Assembly (NCBI GenBank): GCA_963681505.1
Contig: OY811972.1
Span: 9,194,775-9,258,774 of the forward strand
DNA from: Eunapius fragilis
Taxonomy: Eukaryota; Porifera; Demospongiae; Spongillida; Spongillidae
Direction: 5' to 3'
Length of the DNA: 64,000 nucleotides
The notes under the pieces were generated by a model that was not told the DNA's origin, did not search any database, and saw nothing but the letters and a program-made list of their open reading frames with translations. Shown here in pieces: positions 12,001 to 20,830 of the stretch. How positions within the stretch are numbered: position 1 is the first letter of the stretch; each line of letters starts with the position of its first letter. The translations under genes and the position numbers were made by a program.

Positions 12001-14618
12001 GTGGCCAGAAATTTTCATAAGTTTTATTAATGGTCCTCTGCCACTGCATCCTTAGAACATCCCTATACCCTCATTAGTCCATATACGTCTCTCCAGTTTG
12101 AACGTCCATGAAAACCTACCTCCAACCTCACAAGGATTACATAGGATTACAAAATATTACATACATGCAATGAAACTACATGACATATATTGTCTACAAC
12201 AAGTACATATATTGTGTGAGTCTTATCTCAGGAGCAGATTTCTTGACTGATGGCAGATGATCCCTGACACAGAGAAGGTGGCAGCTGTGGACTGTATGTA
12301 GAATGTGTCCTATGTTGTATGCTAGATACATGTAGATGTTTTTTATGTATGGTGGAATTTTTCCTGCTAGAGGTTTTTGATGAAATGTAGTGCGAGGCAT
12401 GGATGGTGTCTTAACGTGCACACCATGTGATGATCATCTGTTATGAGATAGTTTGTTAGCTTAACCTGCGTCATGTGAACCAGTTGGAGGGAAGTTAAAA
12501 GGATGCAGTGGCAGAGGGCTACAAGTACCATACCCTCATTAGTCCATATACATCTCTCCACAACTAAACATCACTTACATTAGATCTTGCTATATTGACT
12601 CCTGCACCAGCTCCCAACAAGGTCTGTACTACATCATGATGACCATTCCGACTTGCCACAAACAGTGGAGTCAAATTGGTCTGGTAAGGAGAGAAGGAAC
12701 AAAGGCATCACAGATGCACATAAGAAGGGAGAACAGTTTGAAAGTGAATATGAAGAAGTGAAGTGAATGAGAGAAGTACAGTGGGAGAAGGTGTATGTTG
12801 GGAGGGTGTAGAAATGACATCATCACAAGATCAGCATTATATGTGGCAATGTATTTCATTATTTGGTAATTATGCCTGTTGTTATGGGGTGCTTCAATTT
12901 TATATGTACATCTACATGTAATTTGATGTAAATAGGAAACTCTACTTCTAATTGTAAACTTTCTTTTAAGATTGTGTCAACAGTCAATGGACGATCAATG
13001 AATATCTATGCCACATGATATTGACAACCTGCATGCATACGTTGTACATTGCACATAACATTATATCATTTCTAAGGTGAACAAATTTAAAGTGGTCAAG
13101 GATATGCAGATCACTAAATGGAGCAGATCATTTCATACCAACCTTATCAGCCTGATTGACATCAGCTCCTGCTTCAATGAGTTTCTTTACTTCATCAAAG
13201 CATCCATCAAAACTTGCTGTCCACAATGGACTCTGACCATCCTAATAGAAGTGATGTATTTGTACCTACAGTAATTACTACAAGATGTCCACTGTGTGTA
13301 CATGATATACACAATGCATTCATATACATATGAAAAATGGAAACTGTTGACATTACTCTATAGTGGTTTTTCTTACTCATAAGTCACATATGTACTAGTA
13401 CATGTATGCTGATTTTTAATATATCAACAAATCACAAGTTCATTTAACAAACACAGAAATGATATAATAATCATTTCTGTTTACACTATTATACTTTCTC
13501 CCTCTTATCATTTATCTTTCATTACTAATTTTCATGTTACCAATTCATGATGATCAAATGTATTCATTTTTAGCCCTTCATCTGTGTGTACAAAAGGTTT
13601 TTAAAAATCATTTGAGCAATCACAAAGGAGGAATGATCAATCAAGGTGATTTCCCATATTGAATCATATGAAAATTCTAACATTTATACATGAGCAATTG
13701 GAAGTGATTTCTTTGTTATATTATGTTATCCTATTTAAATGACTTGTCAGTGATTGCAGTTACATAAATGTACTAGGCACCTGTATACTAGGCACCTGAT
13801 AATGTTGAACTTGACCATTATTGTTTAAAATGGCCCAATGTCTCAATTCACTCATCATCAGGTGAAGGCTTCGACTACACTCCACAATTGTATTGTCAAA
13901 TGAGCACATTAAATATCAACCATGCAGGCACTCAGTGACATAGCTATTCCTAACAGAAACATGTTTTTGTATATGAATAAATTCAATAAACCATGTAAAT
14001 GAGGAGGTTTTGAGATTACATATAGCCATACTAAAGGAGAAAACTTGAATAGGTCCATTCCACATGTTATGTATCAAATGAATGCACATACTTGTAGACC
14101 AGCTGAGGTTTTATAAAACTCAATCACCAATTTTTAGAACGTCACACAAGTGATGATGACGATTTTTTTTTAAAATCGGATAACGCTAACAGGCGCCTTG
14201 AAGGCAACCAGATGAATATATAAATTAACACATACATTAAAGGGCCTAATAATGGCAGGCCGAGACAGCAAGTGATCCGTTTCCTACTCTGTAATCTATG
14301 ATAGTGCAGAACATAACGAGTGCCTATACCTCATTAGTTCTATTCACGTCATCATTCTTGGAGGGCGCTCTTGTATCCGTTGGATGGGCTTGCGTCTTCG
14401 TGGTTGGTGGAATGAGTGTGAATTAATACATGCATTATCAGATAGTAGATGCAATTTGTAACACATAGCTACCTCAATAGTTCTGTTTACGTCATCACTC
14501 TTGGAGGGCGCTCTTGTATCCTTTGGTTTGGCTTGCTCCTTAAAAGTGGGTGCGGTAAGTGGATCGATGTGGTATTAGTAATAGATGATAAACATCTATA
14601 GTCGCATACCTGTCCCAT
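1..14618 (-). CDS. Ankyrin-repeat gene 1, 5' part, multi-exon, runs off left edge
   Basis: Spliced gene read right to left. A start exon (MGQ) at 14618 is followed by two 66-nt exons, then ankyrin exons at 13241, 12680, 11584, 10441, 5905, 801 and a partial one at 18. Every junction is GT-AG and phase 0, so the exons join in frame without a stop. Each ankyrin exon encodes one repeat, with the TPL, GH and AGADVN landmarks of the family. Ankyrin stacks bind partner proteins, usually in the cytoplasm; the partner is unknown. The ankyrin exons match those of genes A and B to the right, so this is probably a third family member. Any NHR, ROC-COR or Death exons would lie left of the window. The long introns (4.4 and 5.0 kb) hold DIRS debris. 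The exon chain is inferred from splice signals, not from transcripts. Confidence 0.7.
700..801 (-). CDS. Gene 1 ankyrin exon, 102-nt class
   Basis: One repeat: DNTTPLFIASQQG, then GHHDVVQTLLGAGA, ending DINIARSV. Acceptor TTACCAG, donor GTT|GTAAGT, phase 0. Its upstream intron segment (803-960) is the same cassette sequence seen beside the other 102-nt exons. Confidence 0.8.
1330..1645 (+). mobile_element. Ty3/gypsy-like Gag-Pol fragment: zinc-knuckle end and aspartic protease
   Basis: The frame reads GHLQSVCLKK, the second half of a CCHC zinc knuckle, then a retropepsin-like segment with YKVDTGAGDNFCSKDI. The DTGA is the protease active-site motif. It stops at the tail NLMVAHKL and no RT follows, so this is an orphan fragment inside a gene 1 intron. 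The sequence after the stop (1633-1715) is repeated in degenerate form at 236-320, so a second scrap of the same element lies there. Confidence 0.65.
1790..3290 (+). mobile_element. DIRS-type retrotransposon fragment 1 (5' region plus reverse transcriptase)
   Basis: Starts with a non-coding unit shared with copies at 9.9 and 58.4 kb, then RT pieces in shifting frames: PEWIVDLIREGYVIPF, LRHVN, FDGPYVFSKLMRPLVK, YLDNGICAVKGK, and GKIISMGLALGPMSRIMTRN. DIRS elements use RT-RNase H plus a tyrosine recombinase. This copy has frameshifts near 2600 and 3040. The RT active-site box reads YLDN instead of YLDD, and the segment just before PYVFSKL lacks 15 codons present in the copy at 11.1 kb. It breaks off near 3290, where another fragment begins. 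Dead copy. Confidence 0.75.
3291..5235 (+). mobile_element. DIRS-type fragment 2, with recombinase interrupted by a 40-bp satellite
   Basis: Repeats the same RT pieces as fragment 1 (shared lead-in from 3300, YLDNGICAVKGK near 3925, ITGVATHLNARF near 4150). It then jumps to the N-terminal part of a tyrosine recombinase (EPVTADMLRAMVDLVG, FAGFMHCDELL, 4380-4605). At 4605 the recombinase is replaced by the satellite array, and at about 5138 the element's 3' sequence (TTGTGTCTTATTAAGATGG) resumes. The position where recombinases of this family carry their first catalytic Arg reads His (FMHCDEL). Non-functional. Confidence 0.7.
4604..5139 (+). repeat. 40-bp satellite array, about 13 copies, inside a DIRS fragment
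   Basis: Monomer GGAGTATTGGTCTGTGTGCT plus GTGTACCATTCCAGCCTATT, exactly 40 bp. The only common variant is C to T in AGCC/AGTC. Three units make 120 nt, so all frames stay open for long stretches, which explains the spurious repetitive ORFs here. The same monomer forms the array at the right edge of the window. Confidence 0.95.
5240..6840. other. Gene 1 intron sequence around the 5.8 kb exon
   Basis: Apart from the ankyrin exon at 5807-5905 I see no coding potential. The part at 5960-6800 is homologous in the same orientation to 37.2-37.86 kb and 53.1-53.77 kb (shared runs such as the GACTGACCTGGTTAGTCAGC region), so it is the intron partner of the 99-nt ankyrin exon, duplicated with it. Confidence 0.5.
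5807..5905 (-). CDS. Gene 1 ankyrin exon, 99-nt class
   Basis: One 33-residue repeat starting DGRSPLLIASFNG and ending EAGADINQADK. Acceptor GTATTAG, donor AAG|GTTGGT, phase 0. Confidence 0.85.
6845..8035 (+). mobile_element. DIRS-type fragment 3: RT and RNase H
   Basis: The best-preserved RT-RNase H stretch. RT: FDGPYVFSKLMRPLVK, YLDNGICAVKGK, VRDALECAGLVVHEGK (an in-frame TAG follows at 7382). RNase H-like: RLVYSNVSDTGYWG, WLPGEAAQSSTWREL, VVVLRVLDSIAHKL (7741-7920). Within one frame 7468-8028 is open for 186 codons. YLDN replaces YLDD, and the RNase H Asp expected in the SDAS-type box reads Asn. Shares the 45-nt RT deletion with fragments 1 and 2. Confidence 0.8.
8036..8167. other. Spacer with GGGCCGCCAAGAG-type repeat end
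   Basis: Holds a GC-rich repeat-like stretch (8056-8110, around GGGCCGCCAAGAG and GGGGGGCCG). Possibly the end of another small DNA element; not resolved. Confidence 0.25.
8168..8421. mobile_element. Short GC-rich MITE-like element with 16-bp terminal inverted repeats
   Basis: Left end CAGAGGCGGATCCAGG and right end CCTGTATCCGCCCCTG are near-perfect inverted repeats, flanked by the direct repeat CAAAC. The CAGNGGCGGAT end type is one I associate with hAT-like non-autonomous elements. The interior is three blocks of G or C homopolymer separated by TTTGTATCGGGCCT-like sequence. No transposase. Confidence 0.6.
8422..8634. other. Unassigned spacer
   Basis: No coding, RNA or repeat signal that I can name. 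Moderately GC-rich compared with its surroundings. Confidence 0.3.
8635..9200 (+). mobile_element. DIRS-type tyrosine recombinase C-terminal fragment
   Basis: Recombinase pieces in order: TDQYREGSSLVV, the run around ERYFSMG, then after a G-tract ISYTRLRELLLEKTEQLGMD, FGMHSLWAGGATAAVRAGV, and LFKRHGHW. HSLW stands where the family has HxxR, so the second catalytic Arg is Trp. After GHW the copy diverges into CCCTAACCCTAACCC rather than the usual tail carrying the catalytic Tyr. 3' non-coding DIRS sequence follows to about 9200. Confidence 0.75.
9228..9490 (-). mobile_element. DIRS-like ORF1 (Gag-like) fragment, inverted copy
   Basis: On the minus strand: LRSERAFQFGHKEQYSFNAA, then in a shifted frame LAKAERGVVDGPGKAALEG and RQKLIKVSELGWAVV. 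The order SERAFQF, FNAAV, RQKLI, GW-VV matches ORF1 proteins of DIRS-like elements as I know them. Frameshifted. It faces the plus-strand copy at 9615-9887, so the two share an inverted stretch. Confidence 0.55.
9615..9887 (+). mobile_element. DIRS-like ORF1 (Gag-like) N-terminal fragment
   Basis: Open for 90 codons: a Glu/Arg-rich, probably coiled-coil start (REEVRAEGRDALELVLAVIN, AELRELRDEVRGAQED), then SERAFQFRKKGHKEQYSFNA and VEAGLQLDGDG, ending in a stop. The inverted neighbour shares the segment from EDTA to the FNAAV box. It is truncated where the neighbour continues. Base composition is clearly GC-richer than the surroundings. Confidence 0.55.
9890..11240 (+). mobile_element. DIRS-type fragment 4, keeps RT core motifs lost elsewhere
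   Basis: Same 5' unit as fragment 1 (9900-10090), an interruption by the minus-strand ankyrin exon cassette (about 10095-10500), then the shared lead-in (10500-10920) and RT. Here the RT has KYYQFSVLPFGLSSAP (11090-11140), absent from fragments 1 to 3, and the active-site box reads YLDDGI (11216-11233) before a stop. Upstream pieces (LRHVN) are missing, so it too is dead. Confidence 0.75.
10340..10441 (-). CDS. Gene 1 ankyrin exon, 102-nt class
   Basis: One ankyrin repeat: DNTTPLNVASQEG, then GHHDVVQTLLGAGA, ending DVNIATSN. Acceptor TTACCAG, donor AAT|GTAAGT, phase 0. It sits inside a plus-strand DIRS fragment region, whose RT remnant starts just to the right. Confidence 0.85.
11483..11584 (-). 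CDS. Gene 1 ankyrin exon, 102-nt class
   Basis: One ankyrin repeat: NNATPLNVASENG, then GHHDVVQTLLGAGA, ending GVNVATSD. Acceptor TTATCAG, donor GAT|GTAAGT, phase 0. Flanked on the 5' side by the same roughly 200-bp intron segment that accompanies other 102-nt exons. Confidence 0.85.
12579..12680 (-). CDS. Gene 1 ankyrin exon, 102-nt class
   Basis: One 34-residue ankyrin repeat: TNLTPLFVASRNG, then the invariant GHHDVVQTLLGAGA, ending GVNIARSN. Acceptor TTACCAG, donor AAT|GTAAGT, phase 0 both sides. Confidence 0.85.
13143..13241 (-). CDS. Gene 1 ankyrin exon, 99-nt class
   Basis: One 33-residue ankyrin repeat starting DGQSPLWTASFDG and ending EAGADVNQADK. Acceptor CTATTAG, donor AAG|GTTGGT, phase 0 both sides. 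First ankyrin repeat of the gene by position. Confidence 0.85.
14330..14395 (-). CDS. Gene 1 exon 3: 66-nt repeated exon, copy 2
   Basis: Acceptor CACGAAG and donor GAG|GTATAG. Twenty-two residues including TDTRAPSKNDDVNRTNE; 15 of 22 positions match exon 2. Only the phase 0 frame is open. The intron between the two copies is 77 nt, so this looks like a short tandem exon duplication. Confidence 0.65.
14473..14538 (-). CDS. Gene 1 exon 2: 66-nt repeated exon, copy 1
   Basis: Acceptor TTTTAAG and donor GAG|GTAGCT. Twenty-two residues including KDTRAPSKSDDVNRTIE. Of the three frames only phase 0 is open. It is a near duplicate of the next exon at 14330-14395. Hydrophilic and probably unstructured; no domain recognised. 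Confidence 0.65.
14610..14618 (-). CDS. Gene 1 exon 1: start codon, MGQ
   Basis: ATG GGA CAG followed by the donor GTATGC. It ends in phase 0, which fits the next exon. Gly at position 2 could allow N-myristoylation, but only this residue supports that. Upstream is a CpG-retaining stretch with CRE and E-box-like sites. The exon is tiny, so the start is an inference from phase and position. Confidence 0.5.
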
Positions 14619-14639
14619 GTCATTATTTTCGTGTCTTCT

Positions 14640-14900
14640 GGGATCTCAGTTCTAGCAAACGACTACGTGTAGATCTACAGTAGAGCACGCCGATCACGAA
14701 TTCGATTGCGACGTCACGTGCGTTTACGTGTGATTTATACATATTTGTGGCCAATTATCATGTGCGAGAGGACATTATATAATTACTAACAACTGTGACG
14801 TCTTCTGTTGCATTATCATCACTTGATCCAATGGACTATTTCATTTAAAACAAACATTATATTACAAAGTATAACATGTCTTTTATTATCTTCAGATTTT
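14640..14900 (-). promoter_or_regulatory. Putative promoter region of gene 1 with CRE and E-box motifs
   Basis: Upstream of the inferred start codon is a segment that keeps its CpGs in a CpG-poor window. It holds an overlapping CRE-like and E-box core, GACGTCACGTG (14710-14720), and a second TGACGTC (14796-14802). No TATA box at a convincing distance. Promoter role is inference. Confidence 0.4.
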
Positions 14901-15039
14901 GTCTGCTATGTCTCTCCCTGAAGTTGTTCACTGGCTTGGTATCATCATTATAAAGTGTACCACTGTGATGGAGGGAAACAATTATTGAAGGTGATAATAA
15001 CAGCAGCAACAATTCTATACATGAATACAAATATAAATG

Positions 15040-15420
15040 CTATTCTCCTCCTGCAGCCTCTTGGCTGTCAGTGATCCCCTCTGTTGGTTTGGGCTTGTAT
15101 CTGGAGTCCAACAAATACCAGGCTGCATTGAGATAGTGGCTGGGATTGAACACCTCAGGTGGGGTCATGTGCCCTTTCTGCCCCAAAACCACCCTTGATT
15201 CCCTTGGCCACCATGCAGTGACCTGCAGACATGGAGGAGATGTGGTTATACAACACAACCTCTTGAGGGACATTATTGCTGACCTTTGCAATTTATTTAG
15301 CTACAGTTATTCTAAGTATCGTCATATCTTTGCAAACCTCACCGGGCAGTTCAGCTTAGCTACTAAGAAGCAAGCATATCTGTTTCCTTCAGTGCCTGAG
15401 TTACATGTATATAAATTGTA
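15040..15420 (+). mobile_element. Reverse-transcriptase C-terminal fragment (CPFC...GHHAVTC type)
   Basis: After two stops and a frame change the plus strand reads CPFCPKTTLDSLGHHAVTCR and GGDVVIQHNLLRDIIADLC. This Cys2-His-Cys knuckle followed by GGDVV..H..LRD matches the tail of the larger element at 40.8-43.2 kb. Orphan, degraded fragment just upstream of gene 1's promoter. Confidence 0.65.
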
Positions 15421-16070
15421 AATTCATAGTACCCCAGTACAGGTGGGTAATAACATTTCACTACATAGTAGATAGCAACAACACCACCAATATTATTCAA
15501 GCACCATTACTTACCAGGTATACAGTAGTTATTCAAGCACACACATTGTGGTCTACTCATGATCTAGCATTAGTGTCAGCAGGCCATTACACATGACCAC
15601 CAGTCCCCAGACCATTCCTTCTCCAGAGAGTGCCCGATTGCACTCCAGAAGGGCAATACAGTCTCTGTATTGGGCCCGCACCACATGTAACATGTAATCT
15701 GTAGTGTATCCCTATGTATCCCTGTATATGTACATGGAGTAAATTCATACATGTAATTTGGAGTGGGGAGATGAACATCTGTTGGCCTCCCATGATAATC
15801 CTCTCCACAATTCTTAAAGGCTCAGATCACCCATTATGAATGTATGTGTCAATGTTAAGCAATTATTAGTTCACTAATTACTGTGTGTAAAATTTTTTAG
15901 ACAATCTTCACCAGTTTACCAGTTGTTGTTAAATTATTGGGTCAGTGTTAGTTCACAAATTGAATTTTTAAAAAATGAATACAAGATATATTAACATACA
16001 CAAACATTAGGGCAAACAAACAAGACATTAATCATTTCTGCCTGCTGAACAGGACAGATCAATGGCAGAG
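15421..16070. other. Intergenic sequence
   Basis: No coding signal I trust. From about 15805 the AT-rich 'TTAAAGGCTCA...CACCAGTTTACCAG' repeat begins (see 15805-26800). Confidence 0.4.
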
Positions 16071-16071
16071 T

Positions 16072-16395
16072 CTAGTGGGGAGCACCTCGATGGTATGACG
16101 ATCTAGAGCCACGGAGACACATGATTATAGAACGTAGCAACGAAAAGCTCAATTTGGCATGAAGCCAAAAAAGGGTTAGGCTGTATGGCTGTTCGTGCTT
16201 TTCTGCAATAAGTGATGCAAGCCTCTTATAGAAGGTAAAGTAAGATCTAAAGAAAGGAAAACTACAAGTAATACCGGTTTCAAACACATGCCCCAACCAA
16301 GGTAAATACCAAACTAAAAATCTAATACAATGTACAACACTTATAGTAAACCATAAACGTACCATTTGAATACCTCTGCAATCCAATTGAGTACA
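16072..16395 (-). pseudogene. Relic of a third ROCO/Death gene: COR exon tail and Death-exon start
   Basis: On the minus strand a short WIAEV..KW segment (about 16395-16350) matches the last codons of gene B's ROC-COR exon. The intron then shares GGTAAATACCAAAC, and a TTTCCTTTCTTTAG acceptor leads into DLTLPSIRGLHHLLQ (from 16246), like the start of gene B's Death exon (DLAFNFKNIISALKE). The frame stops after SHTA and the remaining exons are absent to the right. It is a 3'-end remnant, not a working gene. Confidence 0.5.
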
Positions 16396-16464
16396 TTTTT
16401 ATGCATAAGATTGGGAATCTGAAGAGAAGAACATATATTTATGCAAATATGTAAATTATTACAC

Positions 16465-16482
16465 GGGGGGGGGGGGGGGGGG
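16465..16482 (+). repeat. Poly-G tract, 18 G
   Basis: Uninterrupted G18. One of many long G or C runs in the window; see findings. Confidence 0.95.
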
Positions 16483-18049
16483 AGATCCCCCACGACCACA
16501 ACTAACTTCATAAAGGTGGTATCATGGTTGTACATGTGTACCTTAACAACCACAGGGTCTCATCAAAGCTATTTCACTAGTTTTATAATTATATTTTTCA
16601 ATACAAACTATTATGTTGCAATCAAAGAATGGCATACATGTAGTTTTTACAATAATGAGCAATACATACAGTACACGGGCTTGCTTGTAGGCACATAAAC
16701 CCAAATACATGTACCTATTCCATTTTAGCAAACAAACATTAACGTGTCATGACATGAATGGTGGTCACAACAGTGCCGAATGTCTTTTAATGATGAAATA
16801 GAAATTATTTCATGAGGAAGAGGAAGAGGAAAGGGAACTGAGGAAACCACCGTAAAAACAAAAAAGTTTTTACAGGGATGATCTAAGATACAAGTGCCTC
16901 AACGGTGTCAATTAACATGTAATTGTTGTGCCTACTTACATGTGTCATGATGTTTTGGAACTAATATGATAACAGTATAAATGGGAGAGATAAATAGTAC
17001 AGGACTTTCTACTGAGCTTGGTAATAATAATAAATGAAGGTCAACAGTGTGACAACCAATCCAGGCATGGGGCAGGTTGTCACTATGGTACCCAATTTTT
17101 TAAATATTAATTTCATAAATAAACTACTATAGCCAAAGTGTGAGTAGATGATGTCCTTTTATTATGAAATAACCATCAATTTATTTTTTCAAAATCACGG
17201 GATAATAAAAAATTGCAACAACCAGCCCTGGTCTCACCTATGAAATATAATTTAATCACTGTTTAGAGTCACAATTTTTGTAGTAATTATTATTTTTTAC
17301 TATTTCGTTCTTTTTTATATCACTGCAGTCCCACACATCAAAGTGATGAACAATGTGATATGATATGAATCTTCCAAATCTTAAAGTAAAGTTCCATTAT
17401 GTACATGTAAATTTAATCACCCAATCCTACTGTGTTCAGCAATAATCAGCTATTATTAGAAATACGTATTATTAAGCTTCATCAATTATAAATTACTGTG
17501 GCTATTTGTGTAAAAAAACAATTCTTAAAGGCCCACCCATTATGAATGGTGTCAATGTTAAGCAATTATTAGTTCACAAATTACTGTGTGCAAAATTATT
17601 TCTAAGACAATCTTCACCAGTTTACCAGTTGTTAAATTATTGGGTGAATTTTAGTGCACAAATTACATGTACATGTACTGTAAGAAGCATATTAACACCT
17701 CACACTACTAGACCATAAATAATAAACAAATGTAAAATTATATAGCCAATTTTTACCAGTTGTGTACAGGTAGATGTACATGTGTACAATCGTTAGGTTT
17801 AGCTCACGTTGGCCAATGTCTAGGCCAAAAAACCAGGGTATTAAGTGACATTCATAACATAAGCATTGCTAAACATCTGGTCAATGTGCTTGGAATCATG
17901 TTCATCAATTGTATCACACACTTCACACAATTCTTAACCACAGCACAACTTAACCCAATAGGTTTTTAAGTACTTTTTCGAGGCTTAGTATATTGAGCAC
18001 ACATGTATGTTCAATATTTACACAATTTACTGATGTACTTGGTGAACAC

Positions 18050-18915
18050 ACGAGTCACTCCACATCAATTGGGCCCACTTTTATTTACACAATATGAGCT
18101 AATATATTATTCTCCTTATAGATATGTACACTTTCATCTAATACATGTATAACACAAATCTCTTAGATATGAAAACATCGAGCACTGAATATTTAATTAC
18201 CATCATGACCTTTCATACTTTGCATTGATTTACCTACTTCCTTGCATCATTTTTTTATTAACTAAAGACCTGTATGACATTGAACTATTTAATGACTTAA
18301 AATTATTCATAGGGATTTACAGGATTGGCCAACATTGGTAAAAATGTAAGTTAATTATTTCCAAATGATGGTTGCTAGATTGTATCATTTTGCTAAACTT
18401 GTGACTTCATCTTTTTATCACAACAGAATTGGCTTCTTATAATATTCATAGCTGACCAGTGCAACAGGTTGCTCATAAAGTAAACTCCTGGTCAACTACG
18501 AATACATGTATGTTCTCTGTTGTGATGAATAGATCAAGTAACTAGTTTGGCAAGGTGTAATGACCACACCATTACACTTCACCCAGAACCAGATTTGGTA
18601 ACTAAGGTGATCCTGATACAATCTAGCAACCCTTCTTTTTGGGGGCATTTTTACCAAAATGGCCAATCCTGTAAACCCCTATGAATAATTTTGATTCGTT
18701 TATTAGTTAATTCATTCCTACAAGGAAGTAGGCAAAGCAACACCAAGTATGAAAGGTCATGATGGTAATTAAATATTCAGTGCACAATACATGCATTTTC
18801 ATATTGATGAGGTTTGTGGTACACATATATCAAGCAAAAGTGCATATGTACATACTTATAAGGAGAATTGATAACTGGGTAAAAAACGTGGGTCCAATTG
18901 ATGTGGAATGACCCA
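18050..18915. repeat. Long imperfect inverted repeat, arms about 420 bp
   Basis: Left arm runs from TCACTCCACATCAATTGGGC (18055) and the right arm ends with GTCCAATTGATGTGGAATGA (about 18893-18912). Matching inner blocks include the ATATTTAATTACCATCATGA stretch (about 18190) against TCATGATGGTAATTAAATAT (about 18758), and GGATTTACAGGATTGGCCAA (18313) against its inverse near 18660-18680. Centre near 18490. No ORF. Could be an old foldback element or a collapsed head-to-head duplication. Confidence 0.75.
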
Positions 18916-20579
18916 CACATAAATACAATTATTGGTGGTGAACAAGCCTAAAAAATCAATTTGTGAGCGTTCACCAATGATGGAATAGGCTGCAAAATGT
19001 TCACAATTATTGGGTCAATTCTGCAACTAAAGTCTGTGACAGCATCGAGCAAGTAAATGTTTATTGCAAACTTTCAAAAATAAAATCATAACCAAAGCTC
19101 TAAATAGTGAAAAAGGTTTATCTCAGCCACAAGCTACAGTATCTACTGTACATGCACTAGTACATGGACCATGATATTTCAGCTTAATTTGACCGTGGAC
19201 GATGGTTCAATCACTGTGTTAAATCATTGTGTGTATGTATTTACCAATATTGTACAATTACACATGTACATGTACACTTTTGGCCATTTCCATGTAATTA
19301 CAAGTACATTAACTATATAATTACAAGTACATCAGACTTGTGTACTTTTACTATACAATTGTGTAAAATTATTTCACGTGTGCTCTCCTATTCTGTACAA
19401 CGTGTTCTCAAATTGTGTACAATTATAAGGCTGTGTTCAACAATTAGTACAATTACATGATGCACAAATATGAAGATCCAATAAAATTATTGGGCCACTG
19501 TTAATTATGAAATGATAAGACCAATTATTCTATACATGTACCTAATGCTGACCAATTGTGTACTGTCTTCACCATGTATCAGACATACACCTGTATACAG
19601 TAGTTGTGTATAACAATTACCAATAACGTTCCCCAATTCATTAATAATTATTGTGTTCACATGGAGGAGTGCAGTTCATGGGGCTGGACTACCCACATCA
19701 GCTTATGAATAGAATTTTTACGTGCTGTGACTTGTATGTGTGTGCATGTGCTTGAGTATTCCTTTGTATTTATCTCTAAATTCTCTTGTATCTTGTATTC
19801 TATTATTAATAATTTTCATGTTTTCGTATTATTGTGTTCACCATTTGTGTTACACAATTATTAAGAGCTCATTCATTATGAATGTATGGTTAAATTATTG
19901 GGTCTACATGTATGTCCACCAATTGTGTAACAGTTTAATTGTTAGGCTGTGGACCCCAATAATTAAATCTACAAGTTTTCTATGTACAGCAGTTGTGGAC
20001 AATTATTATCAGACTGTTTTGCATGTATTCATCAATTGTAACAACTATAATGTGCTTGGGTTCACCAATTAGGGAGACTTCAATGATTGTGTAAAATTAT
20101 TAGACCAATGTTCACAAATTGTGTGTATGTAATTATTAGGCTGTGTTCACCAACAGTGTATTGTACAATTATTACAATAAATTATGTGGTTCACCAATTG
20201 TTTTAATGCTAAGTTCTCCAGTTTTGCTTCTACTGTACATGTACATGGTGTGTTTAAAAATTATATGCTATTGGTGAACACACAGTTTACATAATTGTTG
20301 ACCACAAGTACAAGTTAGTTAACTCAATAGGTTTTGAACTGAATATGCTAAATAGTAAAATGATGAACCTATACATGTACTGTAGTACAGTTTAGTGAAT
20401 TCAGCCTCATCATTTAACATACATGTACTTGGTGAAAACACACACAAATACAATTTGTGAAAGTAGTACAGTAAGTGAGTAGCATGGGAAAAAACTCTAC
20501 ATACATGTACAACAGTACATGTGTAGAATTATGAGTACACATGTACATGTAGTGTACCAATGATGCAGATGCAGAGAAT

Positions 20580-20830
20580 ATCTTCAGAAACATGCATGTA
20601 CATTAATCATTTGCTGGGGTTGGAGCAGTGAGCCTCATCAAATGGAGAAGTGGGCTGGGATTTGATGATGGAACTCCCCTGGCCTGATTAGTGGAATAAA
20701 ATATTATGTCTCTAGGCTGAACAAATGTGATTACGTTTTTAAATATACAAGGTGATTGAAAAGTCGTGCAAAATCTTTGAATTGGTATATGTCCAGAAGT
20801 GAACAATGAAAAATTTGCTTTATAAAAAAT
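20580..20830. other. Possible small repeat element, unresolved
   Basis: A segment of different texture within the AT-rich block, with GGTGATTGAAAAGTCGTGCA (about 20750-20770), which resembles ends of some Tc1/mariner-type elements. I cannot find a matching second end. Confidence 0.2.
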
